NCBI GenBank assembly: GCA_028641055.1 | Contig: CM054059.1 | Location: forward strand, 107,148,263 to 107,212,262 | Direction: 5' to 3' | Length of the DNA stretch: 64,000 bases | Origin: Alopecurus myosuroides | Taxonomy: Eukaryota > Streptophyta > Magnoliopsida > Poales > Poaceae | Shown here: in pieces, positions 23,993 to 34,276 of the stretch | How positions within the stretch are numbered: the first letter of the stretch is position 1 | Layout of the letters: each line of letters starts with the position of its first letter | Made by a program: the position numbers and the translations under genes | The notes under the pieces: model-generated | Seen by the model: the letters and a program-made list of their open reading frames with translations, nothing else | What the model was told of the DNA's origin: nothing | The model's database searches: none

Positions 23993-25347
23993 GGGCATCT
24001 CCAGCCGTCCCCCAGAGCCCCCCAAGCGGCGTTTTTTGCTCCGTTTCGCACCAGTCGACCCCCCAGGAACCGATTTAGCGCCGTTTTTTGCGCCGTTTCG
24101 CGCCGCCGAACCCAGGCCGAACCCAGCGCGCTGGGTTCGGCTTGGGGGGCAAAATGCGCGCGTGGGCCACACCTGTCGGCGACGGAAGACGATTTCCCTC
24201 CCTTATTTCGGCGTTTCCATCCACTTTCCCCCCTCATGTACCTCTCCCCCCGCTCCATTCCCGCCATTTCCCCCCGCCCCCGAGATCTAGTCGCCATGGC
24301 TCCCGCCCGATTTACAGTACCCCGCGCCGCCGCCGCCGTATCCATTCCCGCGGCCTCCGATCTCGGCAAGAAACGGCGCAAACCGAGAGCGCCGAAGGAG
24401 AAGCCGCCCCGCATGTCCAACAAGGAGTGGATCGCCGAGCGGGCGCGCCTGGAAACGACCAACATCAAGCGCCGGGGGAGGGAGGCGGCGCAGCGGCAGA
24501 GACAGCTGATGGCACAGCTGCAGGCGGAGGAGCAGGCCGCCGCCGAGGAAGAGGAGTTGGAGGACGAGGAGGAGGAGGAGGCCGCGCCAGACGTGCCACC
24601 TACTCCGGTCGCAGCCATGGCGCCGCTCGCCAAGCGGAAGAGCCCCTTCGGCCCCATGTTCGCCGGCTGGAAGCAGTCGCCGTCGCCACGCATGTCACCG
24701 CACCCGCCGCCTGCGTGGTTCGTCGAAGGCGACCCCCTGGGAGGTTTCAACCCCAACCTCACCTTCCCCTACCACCCGCCGATGATGTATGGCGCCCCGC
24801 CGGGCTACGCAGCTTCCCCGTCCCACCGCACGCACGTCGACCTGGAGGATGCCGCGACCGTCGTCGACAAGGATGCCGAGCCCGTCGTCGACCTGGAGAA
24901 TGACGCGCCCATCGTGGACAAGGATGCCGAGCCCGTCGTCGACCTGGAGAATGATGCGCCCGCCGTCCGCTCCGACGCCGTCATCGACCTGGTGGATGCT
25001 GCGCCGAGCTCGCCACCTGCTCCGACGTCGGCCGACGCTTCTGCCTGATCGCCTACGTTTGTCCACGCCGCGCGCGCCCGTCTGTGTGATTCGATCTAGA
25101 CTATATTTGATCGCCCACCTTTAGCGTTTTTTGTAATATGATCGCCCAAAACCATGGCTGCCGTGATCGCCGAACTATGACTCTATTTTTTGGGGCGGGA
25201 AGATGAAGTTTCAAATGATATCGCCGGTCTCTTTTCTGGGCCGCCGAACGGCTGGTGAAATCGCCCCCTAGGTTTTGGTGCGGGCCGACGCTTTCGCTAA
25301 AAAGCGCCGATCTGAAACCTGAGGGGGCCGAACGACTGGAAATGCCC
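23993..25347 (+). mobile_element. PIF/Harbinger-type DNA transposon, 1355 bp, TSD TTA
   Basis: Terminal inverted repeats are GGGCATCTCCAGCCGT (left) and, reverse complemented, GGGCATTTCCAGTCGT (right), with two mismatches in 16. TTA is duplicated at 23990-23992 and 25348-25350. A TWA target duplication and GGGCATCTCCA-type ends fit PIF/Harbinger. No DDE transposase is present; one ORF (24296-25048) fills the centre, so it would move only with a helper. It sits in the outer Helitron's GC-rich cargo. Confidence 0.78.
24296..25048 (+). CDS. Open 250-residue low-complexity protein carried by the Harbinger element
   Basis: The ATG at 24296 is chosen over the longer upstream frame because it follows the GC-rich leader and begins the compositionally distinct protein. 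The N-terminus is basic (KKRRKPRAPKEKPP, about residues 24-37). An MSNKEWIAERARLE segment and a Gln/Arg-rich helix follow. A Glu/Asp run is at about 85-98, a Pro/Met/Tyr-rich middle comes next, then about 3.5 copies of a 17-residue motif (DLENDAPIVDKDAEPVV) at about 180-236. No DDE or clear SANT domain is visible. It may be a remnant of the Harbinger DNA-binding ORF, or an expanded accessory ORF. No stop occurs over 250 codons. Confidence 0.5.
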   Translation: MAPARFTVPRAAAAVSIPAASDLGKKRRKPRAPKEKPPRMSNKEWIAERARLETTNIKRRGREAAQRQRQLMAQLQAEEQAAAEEEELEDEEEEEAAPDVPPTPVAAMAPLAKRKSPFGPMFAGWKQSPSPRMSPHPPPAWFVEGDPLGGFNPNLTFPYHPPMMYGAPPGYAASPSHRTHVDLEDAATVVDKDAEPVVDLENDAPIVDKDAEPVVDLENDAPAVRSDAVIDLVDAAPSSPPAPTSADASA

Positions 25348-25350
25348 TTA

Positions 25351-27011
25351 GTGTCGGCCGGCCAATCGGACTATAATCCGGGAAGAGGAACGAGCAGCCG
25401 GCCCAGGTAAATGCATATATTTCTCACGATCAGCCACTCCCCTCATCGTCTTCGGGTGGAGCCGTTTTGTGAAGGAGAAAACGTCTCGAGCTACAGCCCA
25501 GGTACTACATTGATGTCTACACGCGCACTCGGCGTAATGGCGGGGACGGCGAGTGTTGCCTCTTTTTCTTCAAGAGTTATGGTGCAAACTCACGCAAGCA
25601 TGACTCAAAGCAACCTGAATAGTATGTCACATACGTCCTACCTCATCCGTCCGGAAACCAGGCTTCTATCCCCTTCTCCTTGCCGCCGCCCATCGGGGCC
25701 CGAGCCTTCACCGTGCCAAACATATTCTTCGCTGCCACCGCAGCACAAAGCCCTCTCCGTTCTGGCGCCATCCTCCTCTGGCACCGCCAGGATCCCACAA
25801 CCTAGATCTTGATTATACCGGAGCAAGTCATCGTGGTTTCTGCTTGCTTGGACAGTTGGACAGCACAAGGTGTACGATGGATGCTTGAGTTAGATTTAGT
25901 TCCTTCAAAGCATTTTAGTTAAAGTGATGGTAAATATGACCTGTGCTTATCACAGACTGGTCAGATAAAAGCTCACAATCGTCCAGCAATTTATTTAGTT
26001 GGACGTAATTTGGTAATATACCGTAATTTGGTAATATACCGCATGTCGCTTATACAGATATATTGTGTGCTAATTCCGGTTAAGCGGTTCTACAAATAAA
26101 TCACCACCTGATAATGCGTGAGGTTAGTTGGCACTTTCCAACTGCTGGTCACAGTGATAATATATGTTTAGGTGAATTTACTGTCCTTTTAGTTCTAATG
26201 CAACTATTTTCTTTTCTCCATGTGATAATATATCTCAAATTAGTTTATATATATGTCTAGGTGCGCCAACAATAGAATTTTCTCCTAGAGCAGGAAGATC
26301 TCTGTGTCGACGCAACCTACCATCATACATGGTGACCATCGAGGCAGTGCTGCCTTCTGATTGTATCAGACAATTTTTTTTTTTGGTATTTATCAAATAG
26401 TTAATTACAAACCTTCTTTTGTGTAGGCTTGTATAAGGCAAGCTCGATCTTTTACTCTTATGTATAAGTTTGTTTCTCATTGGGATAAGGTCATCAAGAT
26501 TATTCATGTATTTTGAACAATAATAATGGCAAATGTTGCCCAGTATGATACAATTATCAAACTCTCCTCATGCAGTTAATAAAGATTGCTACAATGTGTA
26601 TAAAAATTCCTTTAGCTCGTGATATTTAGTACTTCATGCTTTCCAAGTCTTTTTTCGAGCTTTTGAAAAATAAGCTACCGCTTAAAAAAAAAAAGCTAGA
26701 TATTCCATCGTTCCTGTGAGCTATACCATTGAGATTATTCTGAAAACTGAGTGCACAAATCAAAACACAATATTTGATTTATTTAATCCGTGTTTTCCTT
26801 ATCGCATGGTTGCAATTGTGAAAAAAAAATTGGAAGTATCTTTCGTAGATGTGTTAAGGACATTATTGTAGCAACGGTGTCCCGAGTGATGCCACATTTA
26901 TCTATCTTGAACCATGTCTTCCATACCGAAGTTTCATATGATTTACTTCATTTTCAAGTTATTAAGAGTAGCTGTGACAATAAAAAAACAATCAAGAGTG
27001 ACTTTCAATCT
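25351..27011. other. Outer Helitron body, right of the Harbinger element
   Basis: AT-rich except for 25640-25810. It includes a perfect 18 bp tandem duplication GTAATTTGGTAATATACC (26005-26022 and 26023-26040). ORFs on both strands at 25411-25868 have no domain; the minus strand (25868-25638) is slightly more protein-like but unrecognised. No other terminal repeat or RNA gene is seen. Confidence 0.45.
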
Positions 27012-27041
27012 CCCGTTGCAACGCACGGGCACTTCTGCTAG
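27012..27041 (+). terminator. Helitron 3' hairpin and CTAG terminus
   Basis: CCCGT at 27012-27016 pairs with ACGGG at 27025-27029 around an 8-base loop; CTAG is at 27038-27041. In rolling-circle models this hairpin tells the Rep/helicase where to stop. The inner Helitron has the same structure at 22767-22795. Confidence 0.8.
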
Positions 27042-27795
27042 TAGTGCTTACAAAAACAACTTTGGTGGTAACAACTATATGCCATATCCTAATAATAATG
27101 GTAATTCATATGGGAATTCTTATGGAAATTCTTACAACAATCCTAAAAGTTCCACCTCTTATCTTGAGAACATGATTAAATAATTTATCACTTCACAAAA
27201 AGATTTTAATAAAACTGTTGGTGAAAGGCTTGCAAAACTAGATAATCTTGTGCTGAAAGTTCATAATCTTACTCATGACGTAGAAATTTTAAAAATTAGG
27301 ACTACACCTCCTAAGTTGAACAAAACTGAACCTATAAATTTTATACAAGTTCAAATAAATTAGAACATGAGAATGTTAGCTCAAATACATGCTACAAGAG
27401 AAAGAGAAACTGAAATTGCTGAAAAAGCTGCTAAAAGTGATCCCGTTAAAATTTATACTGTCCAACCCTTTGAAGGAGTGTAAATTTTCAGTACCAATGA
27501 GTATCTTAATGCTTCTAAACATGTTTATGTAAAAAAATATGATTGGAGAGGTCGTGACTTTAGGTAGATAGAGTCCCAAAGGTTCGGAGATTAAAAATAT
27601 TTCTAGGGAGAAAATTGTTGAAAGTGGGATTGAGGATAATATAGGAGAAAATTTTCCCACCATGTTTGAGGATTATAAACTTGAATTTGATAATTACACC
27701 ATCTCTGATGTTATAAAGTTATTACAAAAATTAGCTAAAGATCTGAATGCTAGTAAGATGAATATTTTTTTACTAAACATATCACTAATGCTCCC
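27042..27795 (+). pseudogene. Athila-type gag, C-terminal part, continued after the Helitron
   Basis: Directly after the Helitron the gag frame resumes with AYKNNFGGNN and a repeated NGNSYGNSYGN stretch (27085-27140). It then runs through a Lys/Asp helical part with stops at 27181 and 27361 and later frame losses. Asn/Gly/Tyr-rich tails of this kind sit between the gag core and protease in grass Athila elements. It is non-functional. Confidence 0.72.
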
Positions 27796-28245
27796 ATGAA
27801 AGCTAGAGAAGAATTTCTGAATTTTACAAGATGGTTCGGAGTTACTATTAGAATAAGAGTGGATGATTTCTGTTGCAATGCTTTGTGTGATCTTGGTTCA
27901 AGTTCTTCTATTATGTCTAAAAGTTTATATGATATGCTTGATTTGAAACCACTGGATGAGAGTATTTTGGGAGTGCATCTTATATACTCCACTCTTAAAA
28001 GACCTTTGGGAAGTATTGATGATGTTCTTATTATTTCTAATGATAATTATGTCCCCGTTGATTTTGTTGTTTTGGATATGCATTGCAGTGCATCTTGTCC
28101 TATCATTTTTGGGACACCTTTTCTTCTCACCGTTAGTGCCATTATTGATATGAAAGAGATAATTATAAGATTAAAGTTCCCCCTTAAAAAGGATATTGAA
28201 CACTTCCCTACAAACAGAATGAAGGTGACTTTTGAGTCCTTATGA
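27796..28245 (+). pseudogene. Athila-type retroviral-like aspartic protease
   Basis: A 149-residue open stretch. The active-site motif is ALCDLGSSSS (Asp codon 27889-27891, in place of the usual DxGA/S). VDFVVLDM and IIFGTPFL follow (around 28055-28125), the latter being the family's ILG(R/T)PFL motif. The N-terminal KAREEFLNFTRWFG leads in from gag-pro. The frame ends at 28243-28245, where RT should follow but does not. The ATG is only the first Met in the open frame, not a real start. Confidence 0.75.
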
Positions 28246-30988
28246 GGACTACCCATGATTCTATTGATAATACTTGATTCGTTCTTCTTGCCTAGCTAAA
28301 AGGCGTTAAAAATGCGCTTGTGGGAGGCAACCCACTTTCATCTTCTTTCGTTATTTATTTATTTTCTTCAGTTTTCTTTTGTTATTTTTCTGTCTTGGAA
28401 GTTGTTACCTCTGTAACAACCGCTCCTTATCCTTTTAATTTCGTTATTGTGCCAAGAGTAGCCTCTAATAGAGAGTTAGTATGATTTGGGGAAATTGTTG
28501 TTTTCTGTCCAGATTTTTGCGCTTCACCAAAACCGCTGGTTCCTGGGTACCTGCCCCAGGTTTTTATATAACTTTCCTTAGTTTCCCACCTTTTGATTTG
28601 AGCAACATAAGATTTTTTTAAAATACATCTTTACCGACTATTCTGTTTTGAAAGATTCCTGTAAATATTTGCATTTGCGTCTTAATCTCTTTCTTTTGGT
28701 GTTGTTTTGAGAGGGAGAGATTTACAAGAAGTTGTGACTGTAGCTAATGTTTCAATTTAAGTGTGAGACTTGTGTTGAAACTGAACCAAGTGGATTTATT
28801 ATTTTGATTACACAAACGTTGCTAATGAAGAGTGTGAGGAAGTTTTAGGTGGAGGAAGTTTCTAAGTGTAGGGAAATAAAAATGATGTGATGAGATGAAG
28901 AATGGAAAAAAGCTCAAGATTCGGGATTCCCATGTCACCGCAAGACATATCCAGGAAGTACAATTGTCAAAACTTGGGGATGCCCAAGGAATCCTCTTCT
29001 TCATCAACAAAAATATCATGTTTCTTTTAAAACGCTATATTTTATTGCTTCACATGATATGTATTATTCTAGAAGCGTCTTGTTATTTTTCTTTCAGTTT
29101 GTTTTGTTTTCTTTTCTGTAGCTTTTGGTTCGATCCTAGCATATTTTAGTTGTGAGAGAGACACGATCCGTTTTCATTGCTTAGAACACTCTAGTTTTCA
29201 CTCTTATTGCTCTGTGAGATTCAATGCTAGTACGGCATTTAGCTCTTGTTTTTTACTCTTATTTTGTTCAGAGCTTGTTGGTTTGCTTCAGTTATATCTG
29301 ATTAGCTCTCTGGTCAACTACGGAACGAGGGAGACCCGTGACCTCGGTTCCTTACTCGTGCCATTTAACTCTTTCTTTGCAACTTGGACAACTTATAACG
29401 ATGCGTGTCCCGCATATCAGCCGAAAGATCGGGTTACAAAATTCGAAAGCTTTCGTCTCAATTTATTATTTTATTTCAGAGTTGTTTCAAATAATTTAAT
29501 TGGTGTTGGAAAAGAGTAAATTGTTTCATAGTGGTGCAAAAGGAAGCTTGTATTGACTATGGCTTACCGTTTGGTATGTCATGTTAGATGTTATTTAAAT
29601 TATGTTCTTATCTATTTATGATGTATTATGACTAGTCTCAAACAGCTGAGAGTGCTTAATGTGACATTGAATTTAATCATGTGTTGTTCTCTCATATTGA
29701 AGCTATTGTGCTATTTCTCCTTTGACTGATTTATATGGATTGACTTGGCACATGCTCACACCATATTATGACTACAATCAAAGTCAATTCTAGCATTGAT
29801 GGTTGTTTAGTTTTTTACCTATAATATCACTTCATGCTTTGATTAATGATTTTTTGTTCCTATGCATTATTATAGCTGTTATATCTCTCTTAGTTGGTCG
29901 CTCCCAGTCTTTTGCTAGCCTACGCCTATACTGAGTATGAGATTTGCTCGTGCATTCAACTCCCAAAAACCAAAGTATGCCAAATGTGTCCACCATACCT
30001 ACCTATATGCGGTTTTTAACCGCCACCCCCAAGTAAATTTCTCGTGTGCTACCTTTTAACCTTCAAAATTATAACATGTTTTGTGTTATTGTTTAGCTCA
30101 TGAGGAAATATTTTAAAGTTTATTATGGTTTGTGTCAAGAAAAGTTCATCTTCCTTATTTCACCTGATGAGTATGGAGTATGTGCTCATCTAAATTTGCA
30201 GAGAGTTGGTGCCAAATAATAACAAAAAGGCACTTCCCCATGGTTTGTTGAAAGCTGGTGGGTATCGTGAACACGGATAGCCATGGTTTGTGCAAGAAAG
30301 GTGGGGGTGCCAAAGTAATAAAACAATAACAACCTCTCTAAAAAGTCTAACCACTTGACATGGATTATGGTATGTTTTTCATTACTGTTCGTTGACATAG
30401 ACATACACCTCTCTCAAAATTGTTTTCAATATCTCTGTTTTATCAAATAAAAAGCTGTAGCACATTAGTAATCCCAGCTTCCCTCTGTGAAGGGCCTTTA
30501 TTTTACTTTCATGATGAGTCTCATCTTCTTACTTTATGCACCAGCTAAGAGAGCATAGTTGCCATTCTGAGTATAATGTGCATAGTCCCAAAGTTTATTA
30601 TATATTGATTCATGATTGTGGTATTGCCTGCTCTCAAATTATTTGTATCTGGTCAACATTTAAACTTTGAAGGTGTCCTCGCATTTATGTTTTGATACCA
30701 CACCAAGGACTAGCTAGATACCGCTTTATTATGTTTTTCTTTATGATTGAAAGAACTGTATCACTTTCAATGTTTCATTATTCATTTTCTTTTGTTTGTG
30801 TTTCTTTTCATGTGCAACATGGTTTCTAAGTTTACATTAGTTGAAAAAATATTTATCATGCCTTTGTTAAAGTACTTTGATGTCAGCTTTGCAATGATTT
30901 TACATAACTTTGATGAAGATTTGTGTTGGCTTCATGTCACCTCAAAAATTATTTTGTTATCACTTACCTCCTCGAGAACGAGCAGGAG
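28246..30988 (+). other. Non-coding 3' internal region of the Athila-type element
   Basis: About 2.7 kb of AT-rich DNA between the protease and the polypurine tract. A short conserved-looking segment, GGCGTTAAAAATGCGC then GTGGGAGGCAACCC (28303-28333), is one I associate with this element type in cereals. I see no YxDD, RNase H, integrase or env-like ORF; the largest ORFs are about 100 codons with no domain. Replication would need enzymes from another element. Confidence 0.6.
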
Positions 30989-31004
30989 TTAAGATTGGGG
31001 ATGC
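30989..31004 (+). promoter_or_regulatory. Polypurine tract of the Athila-type element
   Basis: TTAAGATTGGGGATGC abuts the TGATATGCC start of the right LTR. It matches the usual TTTGGGGATGC tract before this LTR type. Confidence 0.72.
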
Positions 31005-32213
31005 TGATATGCCGCAAACGTATCTATAATTTTTGATCCTACATGCTTGTTTTCTTTCCAATATCCTATTTTATTTTCATATTTTCACATGTTTCCCTTC
31101 GTTTTCCGGATGTTTTCATCGACTAACCTATTAACAAGATAGCCTAGGCTAGTTGCTGCCTTTTGCTTTTTACTATTTCAGAAAATTTCTGAAGGAAACA
31201 TTCTCGAAAAGGGATGAAAATCCATGGAGATCAATTTTTACCCGGAACGTAGATGTTGTCCAAAGTAGAGACGAAGGGGAGCCTGGGGGCCACCAAGAGG
31301 GTGCCAGCCATTTCCTCCCCTAGGCCACGCCTAGTAGGTCCCTAGGAGCTCCCGACACCGCCTCACGTCCCCCCTTCGCTTATAAATTGCCTTTCACCCT
31401 AAACCCTTCGGGACAGGGTTATTTTCCATGTAACATACAGAGAGGCACCGTCACCTCGAAAGTCCAATCTAGGGCTCTTGGAGTCCTGCTCCGGCACCTT
31501 TCCGGAGAGGGGGATCGTTGCTGGAGGCCTCTACATCGCCATGATCGCCTCTGGACACCTGCGTGAGTAGTACATCTCGAGAGTATGGGTTCATAGAAGT
31601 AGCTAGATGGTTGTTATCTGCCCTATTCCTCCATGTTTAGAGTCTTGTGAGCTACCTCACATGATCGAGACCCCCGTTATGTAATTGTGTATGTTGTGTT
31701 TGCTAGGATCCGATGAACCATGAGATTATGATTATTTTGTTCATGTCAATCTGAGATGCTTCACTTGTATTTTTAGAGAGTTTTAATCTTGTGTTGCAAT
31801 GCTCTCCGGTGTTTATGATTACCTTGGCCACGTAGTTGTTTTCACCTCTAAGAGAGGGTTTATATGCTAGGTAGTGGGTTCATGCCTCCTTCAAGCATGT
31901 GCTCAAGTGACATAAACATGCGGGGGGGGGGGGGGGGGAGGATGTGTTGTTGCCACTAGGGAGAAAACAACAATGCTCTTGTCTACGGATGGGAACCACT
32001 GCTTACATTACGTATGGATCTTAATGCATTTGTCTCTTGCACACATAGAAATTATATTGTTGCTGCAACTTAATATGGATGCATGCTGGATAAGGGTCCA
32101 TATACCTTGATGTAATGCCTACAATATTAGAACCCGTGAACTTTATCTCGTCATAACATTATTGTTATAAATTCATGATTTGTCAATTGAGCAACTATAA
32201 TTTGTTCACCTAA

Positions 32214-33250
32214 TGATGCAGCACACCCCATTCCACCAAGTGGACCGATGACGAGATCACGAGCAAAGGCATTGCAAGATAAGGTCAACTCAGTCTCGTC
32301 CCTCTATGCTTTCGATGACTTGGCGAATGGTGCGCTACCTCGTGGATCCATTATATGTGTGATCAGGTGTGACCCCACATTGGAGCCCCAAGACGGTGCC
32401 CAAGAAGCTCAAGAACATGCCCGGGATGGTTCCCAAGAAGCTATCAAGGAGGATCAAGAAGAAGGCACCGAGGAAGAAGGAGGGAAGAAGGAGGAAGAGG
32501 TGTACAGGAAACCCGACCTGCACCCCCAGGCCGGCCTCTAGGCCAGCGCCCTAACAGAGCGGGCCGGCCTCCCTGCACACCCCAGGCCAGCTCCCTGCCC
32601 TGGGACGGCCTCCTGTGTCTCTAGGCCAGCCACCAACCCGAGAAGCCTGGCCATGCCGGCCTCTTCGCGCCTTAGGCTGGACACCAACCCGAGCAGCCCG
32701 GCCAGGCCGCCCTTGAGGCCGGTTTTCCTGCCAGCTCGCAAAAGTGGGGAGAAAGCCCCATTTTCACCCCCACCTAAACCCTAGGCTATATAAGGGTACT
32801 TCTTCGACCAGGTCTAGGATAGAGATGAATTTAGAAATTTGAGCTTTGCTCTTGTACCCCTCTTGTGAGGCTACTCCTATGATGTGTATCTAAGACCGTA
32901 TCAAGGCTACTCCTATGATGTGTATCTAGGATCGTATCAAGATTCACCAAGTTACCTATACTTTCCCCTTGGGATTCAGTAAGGGACTTCCCAACCTTCC
33001 TCAACTAATCCTTTAGGTTCTATTGGCGTGGTGGACCAGCCACGGGTGTGAGGCGGTTTCCGACAAGGTGAGTTCGGTTGGATGATCGTCCCGTAGGCGA
33101 CCGTCGCGGCTTAGTTGACGGGAGATTTGGGTTCTTCAGTTATTGCTAGTTATCTCCCCTCGATTCCCCTCTCGTGTTCATCATTTTAATCATTCGTTCT
33201 TCACGTTCTTCGTGAAGATCGGGCCACCCAAGAGGTTAATCCCTCCATCA
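32214..33250 (+). mobile_element. Solo gypsy LTR, 1037 bp, TSD CCTAA
   Basis: It starts TGATGCAGCACACC and ends CCCTCCATCA, with CCTAA at 32209-32213 and 33251-33255. TATATAAGGG at about 32788-32797 is a TATA box. A 36 bp tandem duplication with two changes occupies 32869-32904 and 32905-32940, just downstream. The first part encodes the end of a gypsy polyprotein (next entry), so in this family pol runs into the LTR. Confidence 0.82.
32248..32541 (+). pseudogene. C-terminal tail of a gypsy polyprotein inside the solo LTR
   Basis: The frame starts MTRSRAKALQDKVNS and continues through a Glu/Lys-rich tail to a stop at 32539-32541, 97 residues. A GP(M/L)TRSRAK.. segment is the usual end of polyproteins in several grass gypsy families, just before or inside the LTR. 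Alone it has no enzyme activity. Confidence 0.6.
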
Positions 33251-33663
33251 CCTAACATGTTTGTTTTCTTTGGAGAGACACTAATCGTGAACATATGCCC
33301 CAGGTCCTATTTTTCTCATATTGCACATCTTCTTTTAAGCACTTTCATAATTGTTTCCTGCTATACCGTTTTTACTTTAATTACTTTTCAAGATTCCATC
33401 GTTCAATTCTCCTGTTTTCACCAAGACCGAAAGATTGACAACCTTCCGGAAAGTTTGGGCAAGAGAGAGTTTGTGCTTATGTGCAGGTTCCACGCTTGAT
33501 CAACATCGGTAATGGGCGCCGTTGATACAAGTAATGTTCTTCAAGACTACGAATTCTTACTCGTTCGATAAAGTCTGATTCTATAATAGAGGAAAACTTA
33601 CTCTAAACTGCATCATACCTTCCGCTTGGGGTCTCCCAACGAGCGTGTGACCACGTCAACATT

Positions 33664-34270
33664 AGCAGCCAGCTGTATTTTGTCTACATCTATGAACACC
33701 AATGAACTGCAGCATTACTACGTCAATTCTCACCACCAAAATTTCACATTGCCGCATGCCCAATCTCCCTTCCTACAACCACCTCCCTTTCCAGCACGAA
33801 CAACTCCCCAACCTTCCAGGCCCATCCCCAACCTCCCATCCCAGGTTGCCGCCAGGCCACATGCCGCTACGCGTAGTATTGCCCCCATCTACACAAACCG
33901 TAAAAATAATGATGGAAGCCATCAACAATTTCATTGCACTTGATTCCAAGATAAAGTCGTACAATTTAATGAGGTCTATAGATCAAGATCAAAGGAAGCA
34001 AGAATTTAAAAAGTATTGAAAACAAATGAAATGGGTCGGCATGTCAAAAAAAAAGGGAAGATCAACTCATCTGAGAAGTTGAGGAGGCGGAAGAGAGCGG
34101 CTCGAGCAATGGTGTTGAGCATCACGGGGCAGGACCGCTGGAGCCAATGGGTCCGAGCTTGGTCTTCGGGGACGTTAAAAGGTTAGTGGAGGCTGCGAAG
34201 TGGATGAAGCGACCGACGCTCAAGCTAGGAGTGGTAGACTAGTGGAGCGCGGCCTACACAACGCGGTGCT
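33664..34270. other. Flanking sequence between the Athila-type element and the hAT remnant
   Basis: The first 350 bases are CT-rich on the plus strand, with a Pro-rich ORF (about 33702-34019, 105 codons: PSYNHLPF, NLPGPSPTSHP, then a charged helical end) that I cannot place in a family. From 34080 the DNA is GA-rich and may be degraded hAT coding sequence. No transposon ends are seen. Confidence 0.4.
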
Positions 34271-34276
34271 CCAACT

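Larger units (their letters stand above)
20926..27041 (+). mobile_element. Outer Helitron inserted in the Athila-type gag
   Basis: It starts TCTATATCTATATCCC after an A and ends with hairpin CCCGT-TGCAACGC-ACGGG (27012-27029), then CTTCTGCTAG before a T. That is the Helitron rule: 5' TC, 3' hairpin then CTAG, insertion between A and T, no TSD. Removing it joins the gag frame exactly (Asn-Phe-Asn-Asn to Ser-Ala-Tyr-Lys). Own sequence is about 4.3 kb. It contains an inner Helitron (20945-22795) and a PIF/Harbinger element (23993-25347). I see no Rep/helicase, so it is non-autonomous. Confidence 0.83.
13842..33658 (+). mobile_element. Athila-type Ty3/gypsy element without reverse transcriptase, with four nested insertions
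   Basis: The LTRs (13842-19893 and 31005-33658) open TGATACGTCGCAAA / TGATATGCCGCAAA. The TSD is ACATC (13837-13841) versus ACATT (33659-33663), one mismatch, as expected for an old insertion. Between them are a primer site, gag remnants, a protease remnant and the polypurine tract, all on the plus strand. I see no YxDD, RNase H or integrase motif, so the copy is non-autonomous. The layout recalls abundant Triticeae elements such as Sabrina or Fatima; that name is a guess. Nested inside are a 4.5 kb solo LTR (left LTR), a Helitron pair (gag) and a 1.0 kb solo LTR (right LTR). Confidence 0.85.
31005..33658 (+). repeat. 3' LTR of the Athila-type element, split by a solo LTR
   Basis: Own sequence is 31005-32213 and 33256-33658, about 1.6 kb. 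TATAAATTGCC at 31381 matches the left LTR. It ends CCACGTCA before the ACATT target duplication. A run of 17 G at 31922-31938 has no counterpart in the left LTR and may be a slippage product or an assembly error. The solo LTR at 32214-33250 interrupts the right part. Confidence 0.83.

Noticed and set aside
23906..24295. 130-codon upstream extension of the Harbinger ORF
   Set aside because: It would start outside the element and read through its terminal inverted repeat; the ATG at 24296 is better placed.
25411..25868. ORFs of 133 (plus) and 76 (minus) codons in the outer Helitron
   Set aside because: No recognisable domain; kept only as unassigned Helitron cargo.
13542..31004. A CRISPR array or satellite array
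   Set aside because: Repeats here are few, short and explained by TE structure; no regular repeat-spacer pattern is present.
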